From: Actinomycetes bacterium
GTDB lineage: Bacteria; Actinomycetota; Acidimicrobiia; Acidimicrobiales; Palsa-688
Length of the DNA stretch: 64,000 nt
Direction of reading: 5' to 3'
Assembly (NCBI GenBank): GCA_021787035.1
Contig: JAJYMM010000062.1
Location: 25,863-89,862, forward strand
Positions 34,266 to 42,802 of the stretch are shown here, piece after piece. Positions within the stretch are counted from its first letter, which is position 1. Every line of letters starts with the position of its first letter. The notes below the pieces were generated by a model. That model made no database searches. It was given only the letters and a program-made list of their open reading frames with translations, and was not told the DNA's origin. The position numbers were made by a program, and so were the translations under genes.

Positions 34266-35954
34266 GTGCCAGCCTCGCAGACAGACGCTGAGGGCCCTGG
34301 TCCGCTCGCGACTTACCGAGCCAAGCGGGACTTCACCAGGACCCCGGAGCCCGCCGGCGAGCGGGCGCAGCCGGGACGAGAGCCGGTGGCGGCCGGGGAG
34401 GAAGGCGAGCGCGCTCCCGTGCCAGGCCTGCGCTTCGTCGTCCAACGCCACCGGGCTCGGCGGTTGCACTACGACCTGCGCCTCGAAATGGACGGGGTGC
34501 TCGCGAGCTGGGCAGTGCCCAAAGGGCCGACCCTCGACCCGAACGTGCGACGGGCCGCGTTCCACGTGGAGGACCACCCGCTCGAGTACTTCGATTTCGA
34601 AGGGGTGATACCCAAGGGCGAGTACGGCGGCGGCGACGTCATAGTTTGGGACGAGGGGACGTGGGAACTAGGTGAGCCGGACAGCTCTTTTGACCCCGTG
34701 GGCGCAGTACGCGCGGGTGAGCTCCACTTCGACCTCCATGGCTACAAGTTGCAGGGCCGCTTTTTACTGGTCCGGACCCGGGTCGACGCGGCAGGCAAGG
34801 AGCAGTGGCTCTTGCTGCACAAGCACGATGAGTACGCGGCACCGGGTTGGGATCCCGAGGACTACCCCCGTTCGGTGCTCTCGGGGCGCACCAACGACGA
34901 AGTCAAGGCGGCACCGGACCGCCTTTGGAGGTCCTCGCTGCCGCCGGCGGAGGCGGCCGTCGACCTGAGGGCCGCGCGAGGCGCGGCACCCGCGCCCGCA
35001 CAAGCGAGTGGGCCGACTGCCGACGAGCTCGCCGCGCTCGACGCCATCGGCACGGCGGGGTCGTGGCTCGTCTTCGGCCGCGAGCTGCGCGTCACGAACC
35101 TCAACAAGGTGTTGTTCCCTGGAAGGCCGGGCGAAGAGCCACTCACCAAGCGCGACCTTTTGCGCTACGCGGCTCAGATCGCTCCGGTCGCCATGCCCTA
35201 CCTGGTAGGGAGGGCCCTCAACATGCACCGCTTCCCTGGTGGCGCCGACACCCAGGGTTTCTGGCAAAAACAGCTCCCCTCTCACGCCCCCGGCTGGGTC
35301 CCGCGCTGGGACAACCCGGAAGCGGGTGCTGCTCAGACGACCACCTACCTGGTCGTGGACGAGCCGGCGGCGTTGGTATGGGCGGCGAACTTCGGCGCCC
35401 TCGAATGGCACGCCTGGACCTCAAAGGTAGAGCATCCGGACCTTCCCACCTACGTGCTCTTGGACATCGACCCGGGAGACAAGACGAGCTGGGAGGACTT
35501 GTTGGAACTCGCGCGGCTTCACCGGGCAGCGCTCGAGCACCTGGGGGTCTTGGCGCAGCCCAAGTTGACCGGAAAGCGAGGAGCCCACATATGGGTGCCT
35601 GTCGCGCCCGGGCCATCTTTTTCCGAGACCCGCGCTTGGGCCGAAGCGCTGTCCCGCGCGATTGGCAATGTCGTCCCTCAACTTTTGAGCTGGAAGTGGC
35701 AGGTGGGGGAGAGGAGCGGGCTGGCTCGCCTCGACTACACGCAAAACGCGCTCAACAAGACCCTGGTTGCGCCATATAGCCCGCGTGCCGCGGCCGGTGC
35801 ACCGGTTTCAGCGCCGATTGATTGGTCTGAGCTGGACGATCCCGCGCTCAGGCCCGAAATGTTCACAATGCGGAACGTGTTGGAACGCCTTGCGGCGAAG
35901 GGAGATCTCTTTCGTACAGTCCTTAGGGCCCAGCGGTTGCCTCAGTTGGGCTGA
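34266..35954 (+). CDS. LigD-like protein: 3'-phosphoesterase plus polymerase/primase domains
   Basis: A 562-residue protein with two LigD modules. The phosphoesterase (PE) domain at ~50-175 has FVVQRHRARRLHYDLRLEMD and VIPKGEYGGGDV, with the His, Asp and Tyr of the metal centre. The archaeo-eukaryotic-primase-type polymerase (POL) domain at ~265-550 has LFPGRPGEEPLTKRDLLRYA, the catalytic VLLDIDPGD (D-x-D) and ARLDYTQN. It would trim and fill ends during non-homologous end joining. The ATP-dependent ligase domain is absent and no Ku or ligase gene is nearby. Starts with GTG. Confidence 0.88.
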   Translation: MPASQTDAEGPGPLATYRAKRDFTRTPEPAGERAQPGREPVAAGEEGERAPVPGLRFVVQRHRARRLHYDLRLEMDGVLASWAVPKGPTLDPNVRRAAFHVEDHPLEYFDFEGVIPKGEYGGGDVIVWDEGTWELGEPDSSFDPVGAVRAGELHFDLHGYKLQGRFLLVRTRVDAAGKEQWLLLHKHDEYAAPGWDPEDYPRSVLSGRTNDEVKAAPDRLWRSSLPPAEAAVDLRAARGAAPAPAQASGPTADELAALDAIGTAGSWLVFGRELRVTNLNKVLFPGRPGEEPLTKRDLLRYAAQIAPVAMPYLVGRALNMHRFPGGADTQGFWQKQLPSHAPGWVPRWDNPEAGAAQTTTYLVVDEPAALVWAANFGALEWHAWTSKVEHPDLPTYVLLDIDPGDKTSWEDLLELARLHRAALEHLGVLAQPKLTGKRGAHIWVPVAPGPSFSETRAWAEALSRAIGNVVPQLLSWKWQVGERSGLARLDYTQNALNKTLVAPYSPRAAAGAPVSAPIDWSELDDPALRPEMFTMRNVLERLAAKGDLFRTVLRAQRLPQLG

Positions 35955-36000
35955 GGAGTTGGGCTTCTTGGTGTCCTCGCTGGTGTACCCTGGCCTGGAC

Positions 36001-36423
36001 ATGCCTAGCACTACTGAGCCGACCGCGGTCAACCTAGGACCACTCGAAGCTGAAGTTATGCGCATCGTGTGGAGGGAGGGCCTGAAGACGGTCGCTCAGG
36101 TTACGTTGCGCGTCAACGAGAGCCGGCAGAAGCCCCTGGACTACAACACGATCTTGACGGTCATGTCCAACCTCACCAAAAAGAAGCTGCTTCGCCGCCG
36201 CCGGCGGGGCAATGCCTACCACTTCAGCGTCACCTGCGGCGAGGAGGACTTCGCCTACCGCCAAGGCGCCGCCACCGCGGCCGGACTGGTCGAACGCTAC
36301 GGGGAGCCGGCTCTGGCTGGGTTTGTGGACCAGGTGGCCGCCTCGCCCGAATTGCGGGTGAGGCTCGAGGCGCTCATCGAAAACCCCGAGAAACGGGGCG
36401 GAGTTGAGGGTGAAGGCCAGTAG
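36001..36423 (+). CDS. BlaI/MecI/CopY-family repressor
   Basis: A 140-residue winged-helix protein. The motif LGPLEAEVMRIVWREGLKTVAQV, then YNTILTVMSNLTKKKLLRRR, is the BlaI DNA-binding domain, and the C-terminal ~50 residues form the dimerisation part. BlaI proteins bind dyads over beta-lactamase, efflux or copper genes and are usually cleaved by a BlaR1/M56 protease encoded next to them. No such partner gene follows. ATG 36001 has TACCCT nine bases upstream and no Shine-Dalgarno. Confidence 0.85.
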   Translation: MPSTTEPTAVNLGPLEAEVMRIVWREGLKTVAQVTLRVNESRQKPLDYNTILTVMSNLTKKKLLRRRRRGNAYHFSVTCGEEDFAYRQGAATAAGLVERYGEPALAGFVDQVAASPELRVRLEALIENPEKRGGVEGEGQ

Positions 36424-36849
36424 CCCCAGCGCTACTTGGCCACACAGGTCCCGAAGTTGCTCGTGGTCGTGGCCGACATGGTCCCGGTCGTTTACTGCAT
36501 CGCAACCAACCGCAACCCGCGCGTAGGACTTCCGTCAGGCTTTGGATTGGAGGACCGGCGAGAGGCCCTTGACATCCGCAGGTGTATGTGTAATCCTAGG
36601 TGTCATCGTACTAACTATTGCCGTAGGTCGCGAGCGCCCCGAAAGGGCCCCAGGCCAGGCCGGTGGTGCCAGGTGCCGGCTTGATGGGCCGGCCCGGAAG
36701 CGTATAGCGCTGCGTCGTAGGGTTGCGATACCTGGAGGTTGCCTTGGTGGCGGCGGGCGCTTTCCTGGTCCCGAGTTCGGCGACGGCCCAAGCGGCGGGA
36801 GCCGCGGGCACAGCGAGCCTGGGACCAGGAGAGCCTTTTGTGCCTCCGG
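36424..36849. other. 426-bp intergenic stretch with a possible degraded secreted-protein start
   Basis: No complete gene is supported. On the plus strand a TTGACA (36569-36574) and a GGAGG near 36735 precede a short signal-peptide-like reading frame (LEVALVAAGAFLVPSSATAQ) that runs to 36944 into antisense of the next gene without recognisable domains. It may be the remnant of a secreted-protein gene. Confidence 0.35.
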
Positions 36850-37554
36850 CTAGGCCTCAGGGTCTTCGGGCGGGGGCAGGTACTCGAGGTCGAGGTCGGC
36901 GAGGCGGACAAGGGTCGAGGCCACCCAAGTCCCAAGAGCGTTGAGCGTGGCCTCCGTAGCGGAGGGCAGCTGGCGGGTGGCGCCGGAACGGGCGCTCAAG
37001 GCGTCGCCTCCCACAACCCTCTGGCCCGGCCATGCGGGTAGCACCACGGGCCCGAGCCCTGAGGTGTCCCTGTTTGCGGGAGCCGGCAAGCGGTAGGCAC
37101 CCTCGTAGACGACCTCGACGGCCACCTCAGGCGTTGGCGCGTCCTCGTCAAAGGCTTCTTCGACGACTGGGCCAGAGCGGGCCAGACGGTCGCCCCCCAC
37201 CTCGATGCTCTCCTCCGGCAGGACGGCGAGCAGGTCGGCGAGAGCCGGACGTGCTGCCAGCCTCTGGGCCCGGAAGATGACCTCGATGCCGATCTCGGGC
37301 ATCTCCTCTACGTCTTCACCCATCGTGAGGCTCCGCCAAGCCGACTGGCTCCAGGTCTGCCAGTCGAGCGAGATGCTCGCGCTTAGCTTCGGGGGCTCGC
37401 CGTCGCCGGGCAGGTTGACCGATGTCTCCCACATGAGCTCGCCGGTGTAGAGGTCGTAGACGAGCCTGTCCTCGTCCTGCCCGCGCTCCAAAAGGCTCTC
37501 CTCGAGCGCAGCCCGGAGGACGCTTACCGTGTCGAGGAACAAATGGTCCAGCAT
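36850..37554 (-). CDS. hypothetical protein
   Basis: A 234-residue acidic protein (many Glu/Asp, few Lys) without signal peptide or membrane helix. The N-terminal half has DRLVYDLYTGELMWETSVNLPG and a strand-rich LSASISLDWQTWSQSAWRS, and the C-terminus is LGTWVASTLVRLADLDLEYL. I do not recognise a family. ATG 37554 is the first Met of the frame. It lies divergent from ychF. Codon use and acidic composition agree with a real cytoplasmic protein, but its function is unknown. Confidence 0.55.
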   Translation of the reverse strand: MLDHLFLDTVSVLRAALEESLLERGQDEDRLVYDLYTGELMWETSVNLPGDGEPPKLSASISLDWQTWSQSAWRSLTMGEDVEEMPEIGIEVIFRAQRLAARPALADLLAVLPEESIEVGGDRLARSGPVVEEAFDEDAPTPEVAVEVVYEGAYRLPAPANRDTSGLGPVVLPAWPGQRVVGGDALSARSGATRQLPSATEATLNALGTWVASTLVRLADLDLEYLPPPEDPEA

Positions 37555-37654
37555 CTCTAGCCCCTAACCACCGCTTCGAGCGTACCCCAAGGGACCGGCG
37601 TCTCCCGCCCAGGCCATGACCGCGCTCGGCGACGGTGCGCCCTGGAACCGGCGC

Positions 37655-37660
37655 TAGCCT
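37655..37660 (+). promoter_or_regulatory. -10-like TAGCCT, start of the ychF-rsmI transcript
   Basis: TAGCCT ends seven bases before the GTG at 37668 and no Shine-Dalgarno is present. Confidence 0.45.
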
Positions 37661-37667
37661 CGGGCAT

Positions 37668-38750
37668 GTGGAACTCATCGGGCTCGTGGGCCTGCCCAAT
37701 TCGGGAAAGTCGAGCCTCTTCAACGCCCTGACGGGCGGCCATGCCCTCGTGGCCAGCCATCCCTTCTCGACCACCGAGACCTCGGTTGGCATAGCTCAGG
37801 TGCCTGACCACCGCCTAATGGCACTCGCCGAGATGAGCAAGTCGAGGAAGGTGGTCCACGCCGGAGTCCAGCTAGTGGACATAGCCGGCCTCGTCGCCGG
37901 TTCCTCGACGGGGGAAGGGCTCGGGAACCGCTTTCTCGGCGGGATCCGGGAGGCGGACGCCATCTGCCTCGTTCTCCGCGCCTTCGAGGACCCGAACGTC
38001 CCCGGGGAGGCCGACCCGGTCGCCGACCTCGGAGTCCTCGAGCTCGAACTGGTCCTCGCCGACCTGCAAAGTGCCGAGACCCAGCTCGAACGGAGGCGCA
38101 AGGCCGCGAAGGCAGACAAGTCCCAGGCCCCTCAGATCGCCGCCCTCGAACGCGCCCACGAGGCCCTCTCGGCTGGCACCCCCCTTTACCGCGCGGGCCT
38201 CTCGGCCGAGGATCTCGCCGAGGTGAAGTCATTTTTCCTCTTGACCACAAAACCGGTGCTCGCGGTGGTCAACCTCGGGGAAGATGCCGCTTCGGGCGCA
38301 GAAGCTGAGGCAGTCATAAAGCCTGTCGCCGACGAGCTCGGCAGCGCTGCGCAAGTGCTCGGTGTGAGCGTGAAGCTCGAAGCCGAGGCGGCGGAGCTGC
38401 CGGAGGCCGAGCGGGCGGAGCTCATGGAGGGTCTCGGTCTCGGGGAGGGCGCCCTGGCCCGCGTCGCGCAGGCCGCCTTCCGCCTGCTCGGCCGCCGCAC
38501 CTTTTTCACCACGGGGGACAAGGAGAGCCGCGCCTGGACCTTCCGCGCTGGGGCCAAGGCGCCGGAGTGCGCGGGCGTAATCCACTCCGACCTCCAGCGG
38601 GGTTTCATCCGTGCCGAGGTCGTCCATTGGGACGAGCTGCTCGAGCTGGGCTCGTGGTCCCATGCCAGGGACGCTGGCAAGCTGCGGGTCGAGGGCAAGG
38701 ACTACGAGGTCGCCGACGGCGATGTCCTCGAGATCCGCTTCAACGTCTGA
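37668..38750 (+). CDS. ychF: YchF/OLA1-family ATPase
   Basis: A 360-residue Obg-related P-loop NTPase. It shows Walker A GLPNSGKSS (G1), DIAGLV in G3, and NLGE at the G4 position, the NxxE-type replacement that gives YchF preference for ATP over GTP. The C-terminal TGS-like domain ends FIRAEVVHWDELLELGS ... YEVADGDVLEIRF. YchF associates with ribosomes and redox/stress responses in the cytoplasm. rsmI begins inside its last 29 bases. Confidence 0.93.
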   Translation: MELIGLVGLPNSGKSSLFNALTGGHALVASHPFSTTETSVGIAQVPDHRLMALAEMSKSRKVVHAGVQLVDIAGLVAGSSTGEGLGNRFLGGIREADAICLVLRAFEDPNVPGEADPVADLGVLELELVLADLQSAETQLERRRKAAKADKSQAPQIAALERAHEALSAGTPLYRAGLSAEDLAEVKSFFLLTTKPVLAVVNLGEDAASGAEAEAVIKPVADELGSAAQVLGVSVKLEAEAAELPEAERAELMEGLGLGEGALARVAQAAFRLLGRRTFFTTGDKESRAWTFRAGAKAPECAGVIHSDLQRGFIRAEVVHWDELLELGSWSHARDAGKLRVEGKDYEVADGDVLEIRFNV

Positions 38751-39456
38751 GGTACCCGAGGACGCCGGCCGGCTCGTCGTCGTAGCCACTCCGATCGGCA
38801 ACCTCGGCGACCTGTCCCCGAGGGCCGGCTCCGCCCTCGCCTCCGCCGGTTACATCTACTGCGAGGACACCCGGCGTACCCGCAAGCTCCTGTCCCACCT
38901 CGGGGTCTCGGGCCCCCGCCTCGTTGCCCACCACCGCTTTAGCGAGGCCGCCACGACGCCCGCAGCGCTCGAGCGCCTCCACGCGGGCGTCACCATCGCA
39001 CTTGTGAGCGACGCCGGCACGCCGCTCGTAAGCGACCCGGGTGGCCGTCTCGTCCGAGCCGCCATCGGGGAGGGCATCCCCGTCGAGCCTGTACCGGGGC
39101 CCTCGGCACTCCTCGCCGCGCTCGTTGTCTCTGGCCTCGCAACCGAGCGTTGGTGCTTCGAGGGGTTCCTGCCCGTGAAGGCCGGCCGGCGCGCCGAACG
39201 ACTGGCAGCCATAGCCGCCGAGCCCGACCGGACGGTAATCGTCTTCGAGGCCCCTCATCGCGTCGCGCGGCTCCTCGGCGAGCCGGCCGGCGCCTGCGGG
39301 CCGGAAAGGCCGGTGGCAGTCTGTCGCGAGCTCACCAAGGTCCATGAGGAGGTCTGGCGGGGGCCGGTGGGCGAGGCGGCTGAGCGCGCCAAGCGCGCCC
39401 AGCCACGGGGCGAGCACGTGGTCATTGTGGGCCCGCCCTGCGCAGCGCCCATGTAG
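38722..39456 (+). CDS. rsmI: 16S rRNA (cytidine1402-2'-O)-methyltransferase
   Basis: A 244-residue tetrapyrrole-methylase-fold enzyme. It has RLVVVATPIGNLGDLSPRA, YCEDTRRTRKLLSHL, ALVSDAGTPLVSDPG and the loop VPGPSALLAAL, all RsmI signatures for S-adenosylmethionine binding and 16S rRNA contact. It adds the 2'-O-methyl group to C1402 in the decoding centre. ATG 38722 gives the family's usual start and overlaps ychF by 29 bases, so translation is coupled. It precedes metG closely. Confidence 0.92.
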   Translation: MSSRSASTSEVPEDAGRLVVVATPIGNLGDLSPRAGSALASAGYIYCEDTRRTRKLLSHLGVSGPRLVAHHRFSEAATTPAALERLHAGVTIALVSDAGTPLVSDPGGRLVRAAIGEGIPVEPVPGPSALLAALVVSGLATERWCFEGFLPVKAGRRAERLAAIAAEPDRTVIVFEAPHRVARLLGEPAGACGPERPVAVCRELTKVHEEVWRGPVGEAAERAKRAQPRGEHVVIVGPPCAAPM

Positions 39457-39459
39457 CCT
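39454..39459 (+). promoter_or_regulatory. -10-like TAGCCT, leaderless start of metG
   Basis: TAGCCT overlaps the rsmI stop codon region and ends exactly six bases before the metG GTG at 39466. No Shine-Dalgarno is seen, so metG can be made from its own leaderless transcript. Confidence 0.5.
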
Positions 39460-39465
39460 TGTGCG

Positions 39466-40971
39466 GTGGCCCGCTTCTACGTGACGACGCCGATCTACTA
39501 CGTAAACGACGCGCCCCACATCGGCCACGCCTATACGACAGTCACCGCCGACGCAGTCGCCAGATGGCACCGCCTGGTCGGCGACGAGGTGCTCTTTGTC
39601 ACCGGGACCGACGAGCACGGCCTCAAGGTGCAGCGGGCAGCCGAGGCCAACGGCCTTACTCCAAAGGAGCAGGCTGACCGCTACAGCGCCCGGTTCCGGG
39701 AAGCCTGGGAACTGCTCGACATCTCAAATGACGACTACATCCGCACGACCGAGCCCCGCCACCACCGTGCCGTCCAGGCCCTCATGCAGGCGGCCTACGA
39801 CAACGGCTGGATCTACTCCGGCACCTACGAAGGCCTCTACTGCGTTGACTGCGAGGCCTATTACACAGAGGCGGACCTGGTGGACGGCCTCTGCCCGGTG
39901 CACAAGCGCCCGATCGAGCTCATGTCGGAAGAGAACTACTTCTTCCGGCTTTCGGCCTTCACTGACCAGTTGGTGGAGTGGTACTCGGACCACCCAGACG
40001 CCGTCGTGCCGGAGAGCCGGCGCAACGAGGCGCTCGGGATAATAAAGGGCGGGTTGCAGGACATTTCGATAACTCGCAGCGCCCTTGACTGGGGTGTTCG
40101 CGTGCCCTGGGACGACCGCCATGTCTTTTATGTGTGGTACGACGCGCTCATCAATTATGCGACCGTCGCCGGTTACGGTTCAGATGGCGCGGCCTTCGCC
40201 AAGTGGTGGCCGGTTGTCCACCACTTGCTTGGAAAGGACATACTCCGTTTCCACTGCGTGTACTGGCCGGCACTATGTATGGCCGCCGGTATCGAGCCCC
40301 CACATAGCCTGTCTGTCCACGGGTACTTGCTTGTCCGCGGTGAAAAGATGTCCAAGACTGCGTTCAACCAGATAGCGCCGGCCGACCTCGTGGCCGACTT
40401 CGGCGTCGATGGCTACCGCTACCATTTCCTGCGCGACCAGAGCTTCGGTCCAGACGGCGAGTTCTCCTACGAAGGCATGACCGCTCGTTACAACGCTGAC
40501 CTGGCAAATAACCTCGGTAATCTTTTGGCGAGGGTGGGCGCGGTCGTGGCGCAGAAATGTGGAGGAGTTGGGCCGGCGCCGCGTGAGGACAGCCCCCTCG
40601 CACCACTCGCCGCCGAGGTTTATGAGGCGGTCGCGGCCGCCTGGGGACGCATTGCCCCCAATGAGGCACTGGAGGCGGCCTGGCGCCTGGTGCGGGCGGC
40701 CAACGCGGCCCTAGAAGAGGCGGAGCCCTGGAAGGCCGAGCCCGGGCCGGAAGTCGACGCAGTGCTCGGGGACGCGCTTGAGGTGCTGCGGATCGTCGCT
40801 GTTCTGGCCAGCCCGGCACTCACCCGCGCTTCGGGTGAGATCTGGCGGCGGATCGGTCTTTTGCAGCCGATTTCTAAAGCCCGTCTTCCCGAAGCGGCCC
40901 TCTGGGGCGGCTACCCCGGGGGGTTGCCCGTGGTGAGGGGCGAGCCGCTCTTCCCCCGCCGGCGCGACTGA
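39466..40971 (+). CDS. metG: methionyl-tRNA synthetase
   Basis: A 501-residue class I synthetase. HIGHAYTT near residue 17 is the HIGH motif and GEKMSKTAFNQ the KMSKS motif. The connective-peptide zinc knuckle reads YCVDCEAYYTEADLVDG, then LCPVH. It charges initiator and elongator tRNA with methionine. It lacks the C-terminal tRNA-binding dimer domain found in longer forms, so it belongs to the short MetG type. GTG start. tatD follows after 20 bases. Confidence 0.95.
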   Translation: MARFYVTTPIYYVNDAPHIGHAYTTVTADAVARWHRLVGDEVLFVTGTDEHGLKVQRAAEANGLTPKEQADRYSARFREAWELLDISNDDYIRTTEPRHHRAVQALMQAAYDNGWIYSGTYEGLYCVDCEAYYTEADLVDGLCPVHKRPIELMSEENYFFRLSAFTDQLVEWYSDHPDAVVPESRRNEALGIIKGGLQDISITRSALDWGVRVPWDDRHVFYVWYDALINYATVAGYGSDGAAFAKWWPVVHHLLGKDILRFHCVYWPALCMAAGIEPPHSLSVHGYLLVRGEKMSKTAFNQIAPADLVADFGVDGYRYHFLRDQSFGPDGEFSYEGMTARYNADLANNLGNLLARVGAVVAQKCGGVGPAPREDSPLAPLAAEVYEAVAAAWGRIAPNEALEAAWRLVRAANAALEEAEPWKAEPGPEVDAVLGDALEVLRIVAVLASPALTRASGEIWRRIGLLQPISKARLPEAALWGGYPGGLPVVRGEPLFPRRRD

Positions 40972-40991
40972 ACTACGAGGCCACGGCGACA

Positions 40992-41858
40992 ATGTGGTGC
41001 GACAGCCACTGCCACCTCCAGTGGGAGGGGCCAGGAGGCTCGATGGCTCCCGGCCGGGCCATGGACCCTCGCCTAGGGCATGAGCCTGGGCTCGGCGACC
41101 TCGGCGCGCGAGCCAGGAGAGCAATTGAAGAGGCGAGAGCCGCCGGCGTGACCCGCCTCGTGACGGTGGGGACCGACGCAGCGCAGTCCGAGGCGGCCCT
41201 CGCACTTGCCGAAGCCAATGAAGGCGTGTGGGCGACCGCCGGCCTCCATCCCCACGACGCGTCCGCCGGCGTGGAGACCGTGGAGCGGCTCGTGGCCGGC
41301 CAGCCGAAGCTGGTTGGCATCGGCGAGTGCGGGCTCGACTACCACTACGACCTTTCCCCGAGGCCTGCCCAGCGCGAAGCCTTCGCGGCCCAGGTCGCCC
41401 TGGCGTGCAGGCACGGTCTCGCCCTCGTAATACACACGCGCGAGGCCTGGGACGACACCTTCGACATCCTGGCCAGTGCCGGCCCGCCCGAGCATACGAT
41501 CTTTCACTGCTTCAGCGGTGGCCCCACCGAGGCGCGGAGGGCGCTCGACGTAGGGGCATGGCTCTCCTTCAGCGGGATCGTCACGTTCAAAAACGCCGGC
41601 GAGATCCGAGAAGCTGCCTCCCTCTGCCCTCTCGATCGGCTCCTGGTGGAGACAGATTCGCCTTACCTCGCCCCAGTGCCGCACCGCGGTAAGCCCAACG
41701 CACCGAAGTTCGTCCCTCTCGTGGGGGCGGCGGTGGCTGGCGCGAAGGGCGTCGCAGTCGAGGAGGTCGAGGATGCCTCCTGGGCCGCGGCCGAGGAAGT
41801 CTTCTCCTTGGGCCACCCGAGCTCAGGGCACCGCCGTTCGGGGCCCTGCGCCCGGTGA
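40992..41858 (+). CDS. tatD: TatD-family metal-dependent deoxyribonuclease
   Basis: A 288-residue TIM-barrel hydrolase. Metal motifs are visible: CDSHCHL (H-x-H) at the N-terminus, GIGECGLDYHYD (catalytic Glu and first shell), LVIHTREAW, FHCFSGG and VETDSPYLAP. TatD proteins act as 3'-5' exonucleases or in DNA and D-aminoacyl-tRNA quality control. The Gly/Pro-rich insert after residue 15 (GPGGSMAPGR) is unusual but short. ksgA follows with a 4-base GTGA overlap. Confidence 0.92.
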   Translation: MWCDSHCHLQWEGPGGSMAPGRAMDPRLGHEPGLGDLGARARRAIEEARAAGVTRLVTVGTDAAQSEAALALAEANEGVWATAGLHPHDASAGVETVERLVAGQPKLVGIGECGLDYHYDLSPRPAQREAFAAQVALACRHGLALVIHTREAWDDTFDILASAGPPEHTIFHCFSGGPTEARRALDVGAWLSFSGIVTFKNAGEIREAASLCPLDRLLVETDSPYLAPVPHRGKPNAPKFVPLVGAAVAGAKGVAVEEVEDASWAAAEEVFSLGHPSSGHRRSGPCAR

Positions 41859-42802
41859 CCCTGTCCGCTTCCGAGGTGAGCCGGCTGCTGCGGGAGCACC
41901 ATGTCACGCCGAGCCGAGCGCTCGGGCAGAACTTCGTCGTGGACCCCAACACGGTGCGCCGCGTGGCACGCCTGGCCGGCGTCGGTCCCGGCGACCGCGT
42001 GGTCGAGATCGGTGCCGGCCTGGGTTCGCTCACCCTGGCGCTCGCCGGGACCGGAGCGGAGGTCACGGCCATAGAGCGCGACAGGGCCCTCCTGGGAGCC
42101 CTCCGGGATGTCCTCGCCGAGCGGGCGCCCGAACGCAACGTGAGGGTAGTGGAGGCCGACGCCATGCACCTCGACTGGGAGCGCCTGCTTGGGCGCGAAG
42201 GGCCATGGGTACTCGTCGCCAACCTCCCCTACAACATTGCGACGCCGCTCGTCGCCGACCTCCTAGACGGCGTCCACCAGGTGGAGAGGATGCTTGTGAT
42301 GGTCCAACGCGAAGTGGCCGAGCGGCTCGCTGCTCGGCCGGGTGGGCCCGCTTACGGGGCTGTTTCAGTGAAGGTGGCCTACTGGGCAGAAGCGGAGCTC
42401 GTGGGGCCGGTGCCCGCCTCGGTGTTCTTGCCGAGGCCCAAAGTGGGCTCTGCGCTGATCAGGCTGGTGCGCCGTCCCGCCCCCGCGGTCGACCCCGGCG
42501 AGGTGCCCACCAGCTACTTTTTCTGGCTGGTCAGGGCCGGGTTCGCTCAGCGGCGCAAGATGCTGCGCCGGGCGCTTGCCGGCCTCGGGCTGCCTGAAGG
42601 GGTGTGGCACGAGGCGGGCGTTGCCCCTGAGGCGCGTGCCGAGCAGCTCTCGGTTGCCGATTGGGGGAGGCTGGCTGGCGCTGCGTGGCGGGCGGGCGTG
42701 GCCCTGAGCGGGCCCCCTGGCGCCGGGCCCTCTGGCGCCGGGCCCTCTGGCGCCGGGCCCTCTGGCGCCGGGCTCGCTCGGGCCGAGGCGGCAGCGTCGT
42801 GA
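41855..42802 (+). CDS. ksgA: 16S rRNA dimethyladenosine transferase with a pentapeptide-repeat tail
   Basis: A 315-residue Rossmann-fold methyltransferase (RsmA/KsgA). It shows ALGQNFVVDPNTVRRV, VEIGAGLGSLTLAL (SAM motif I) and ANLPYNIATPL (motif IV NLPY). It dimethylates the two adenines of the 3' helix of 16S rRNA. The C-terminus departs from the family: residues 286-305 read GPPGA-GPSGA-GPSGA-GPSGA, encoded by 15-bp repeats, just before the stop. The tail should be disordered and outside the catalytic core. Overlaps tatD and ispE by four bases each. Confidence 0.94.
   Translation: MTLSASEVSRLLREHHVTPSRALGQNFVVDPNTVRRVARLAGVGPGDRVVEIGAGLGSLTLALAGTGAEVTAIERDRALLGALRDVLAERAPERNVRVVEADAMHLDWERLLGREGPWVLVANLPYNIATPLVADLLDGVHQVERMLVMVQREVAERLAARPGGPAYGAVSVKVAYWAEAELVGPVPASVFLPRPKVGSALIRLVRRPAPAVDPGEVPTSYFFWLVRAGFAQRRKMLRRALAGLGLPEGVWHEAGVAPEARAEQLSVADWGRLAGAAWRAGVALSGPPGAGPSGAGPSGAGPSGAGLARAEAAAS
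42712..42771. repeat. 15-bp tandem repeat x4 at the end of ksgA
   Basis: GCCCTCTGGCGCCGG repeats at 42727-42741, 42742-42756 and 42757-42771, with a one-base-different first copy at 42712-42726. Translation gives in-frame pentapeptides at the KsgA C-terminus, 28 bases before the ispE start. Confidence 0.95.

Noticed and set aside
36611..36811. Minus-strand 66-residue frame in the gap after BlaI
   Set aside because: No ribosome site, no homology, and GC-biased composition. Not reported as a gene.
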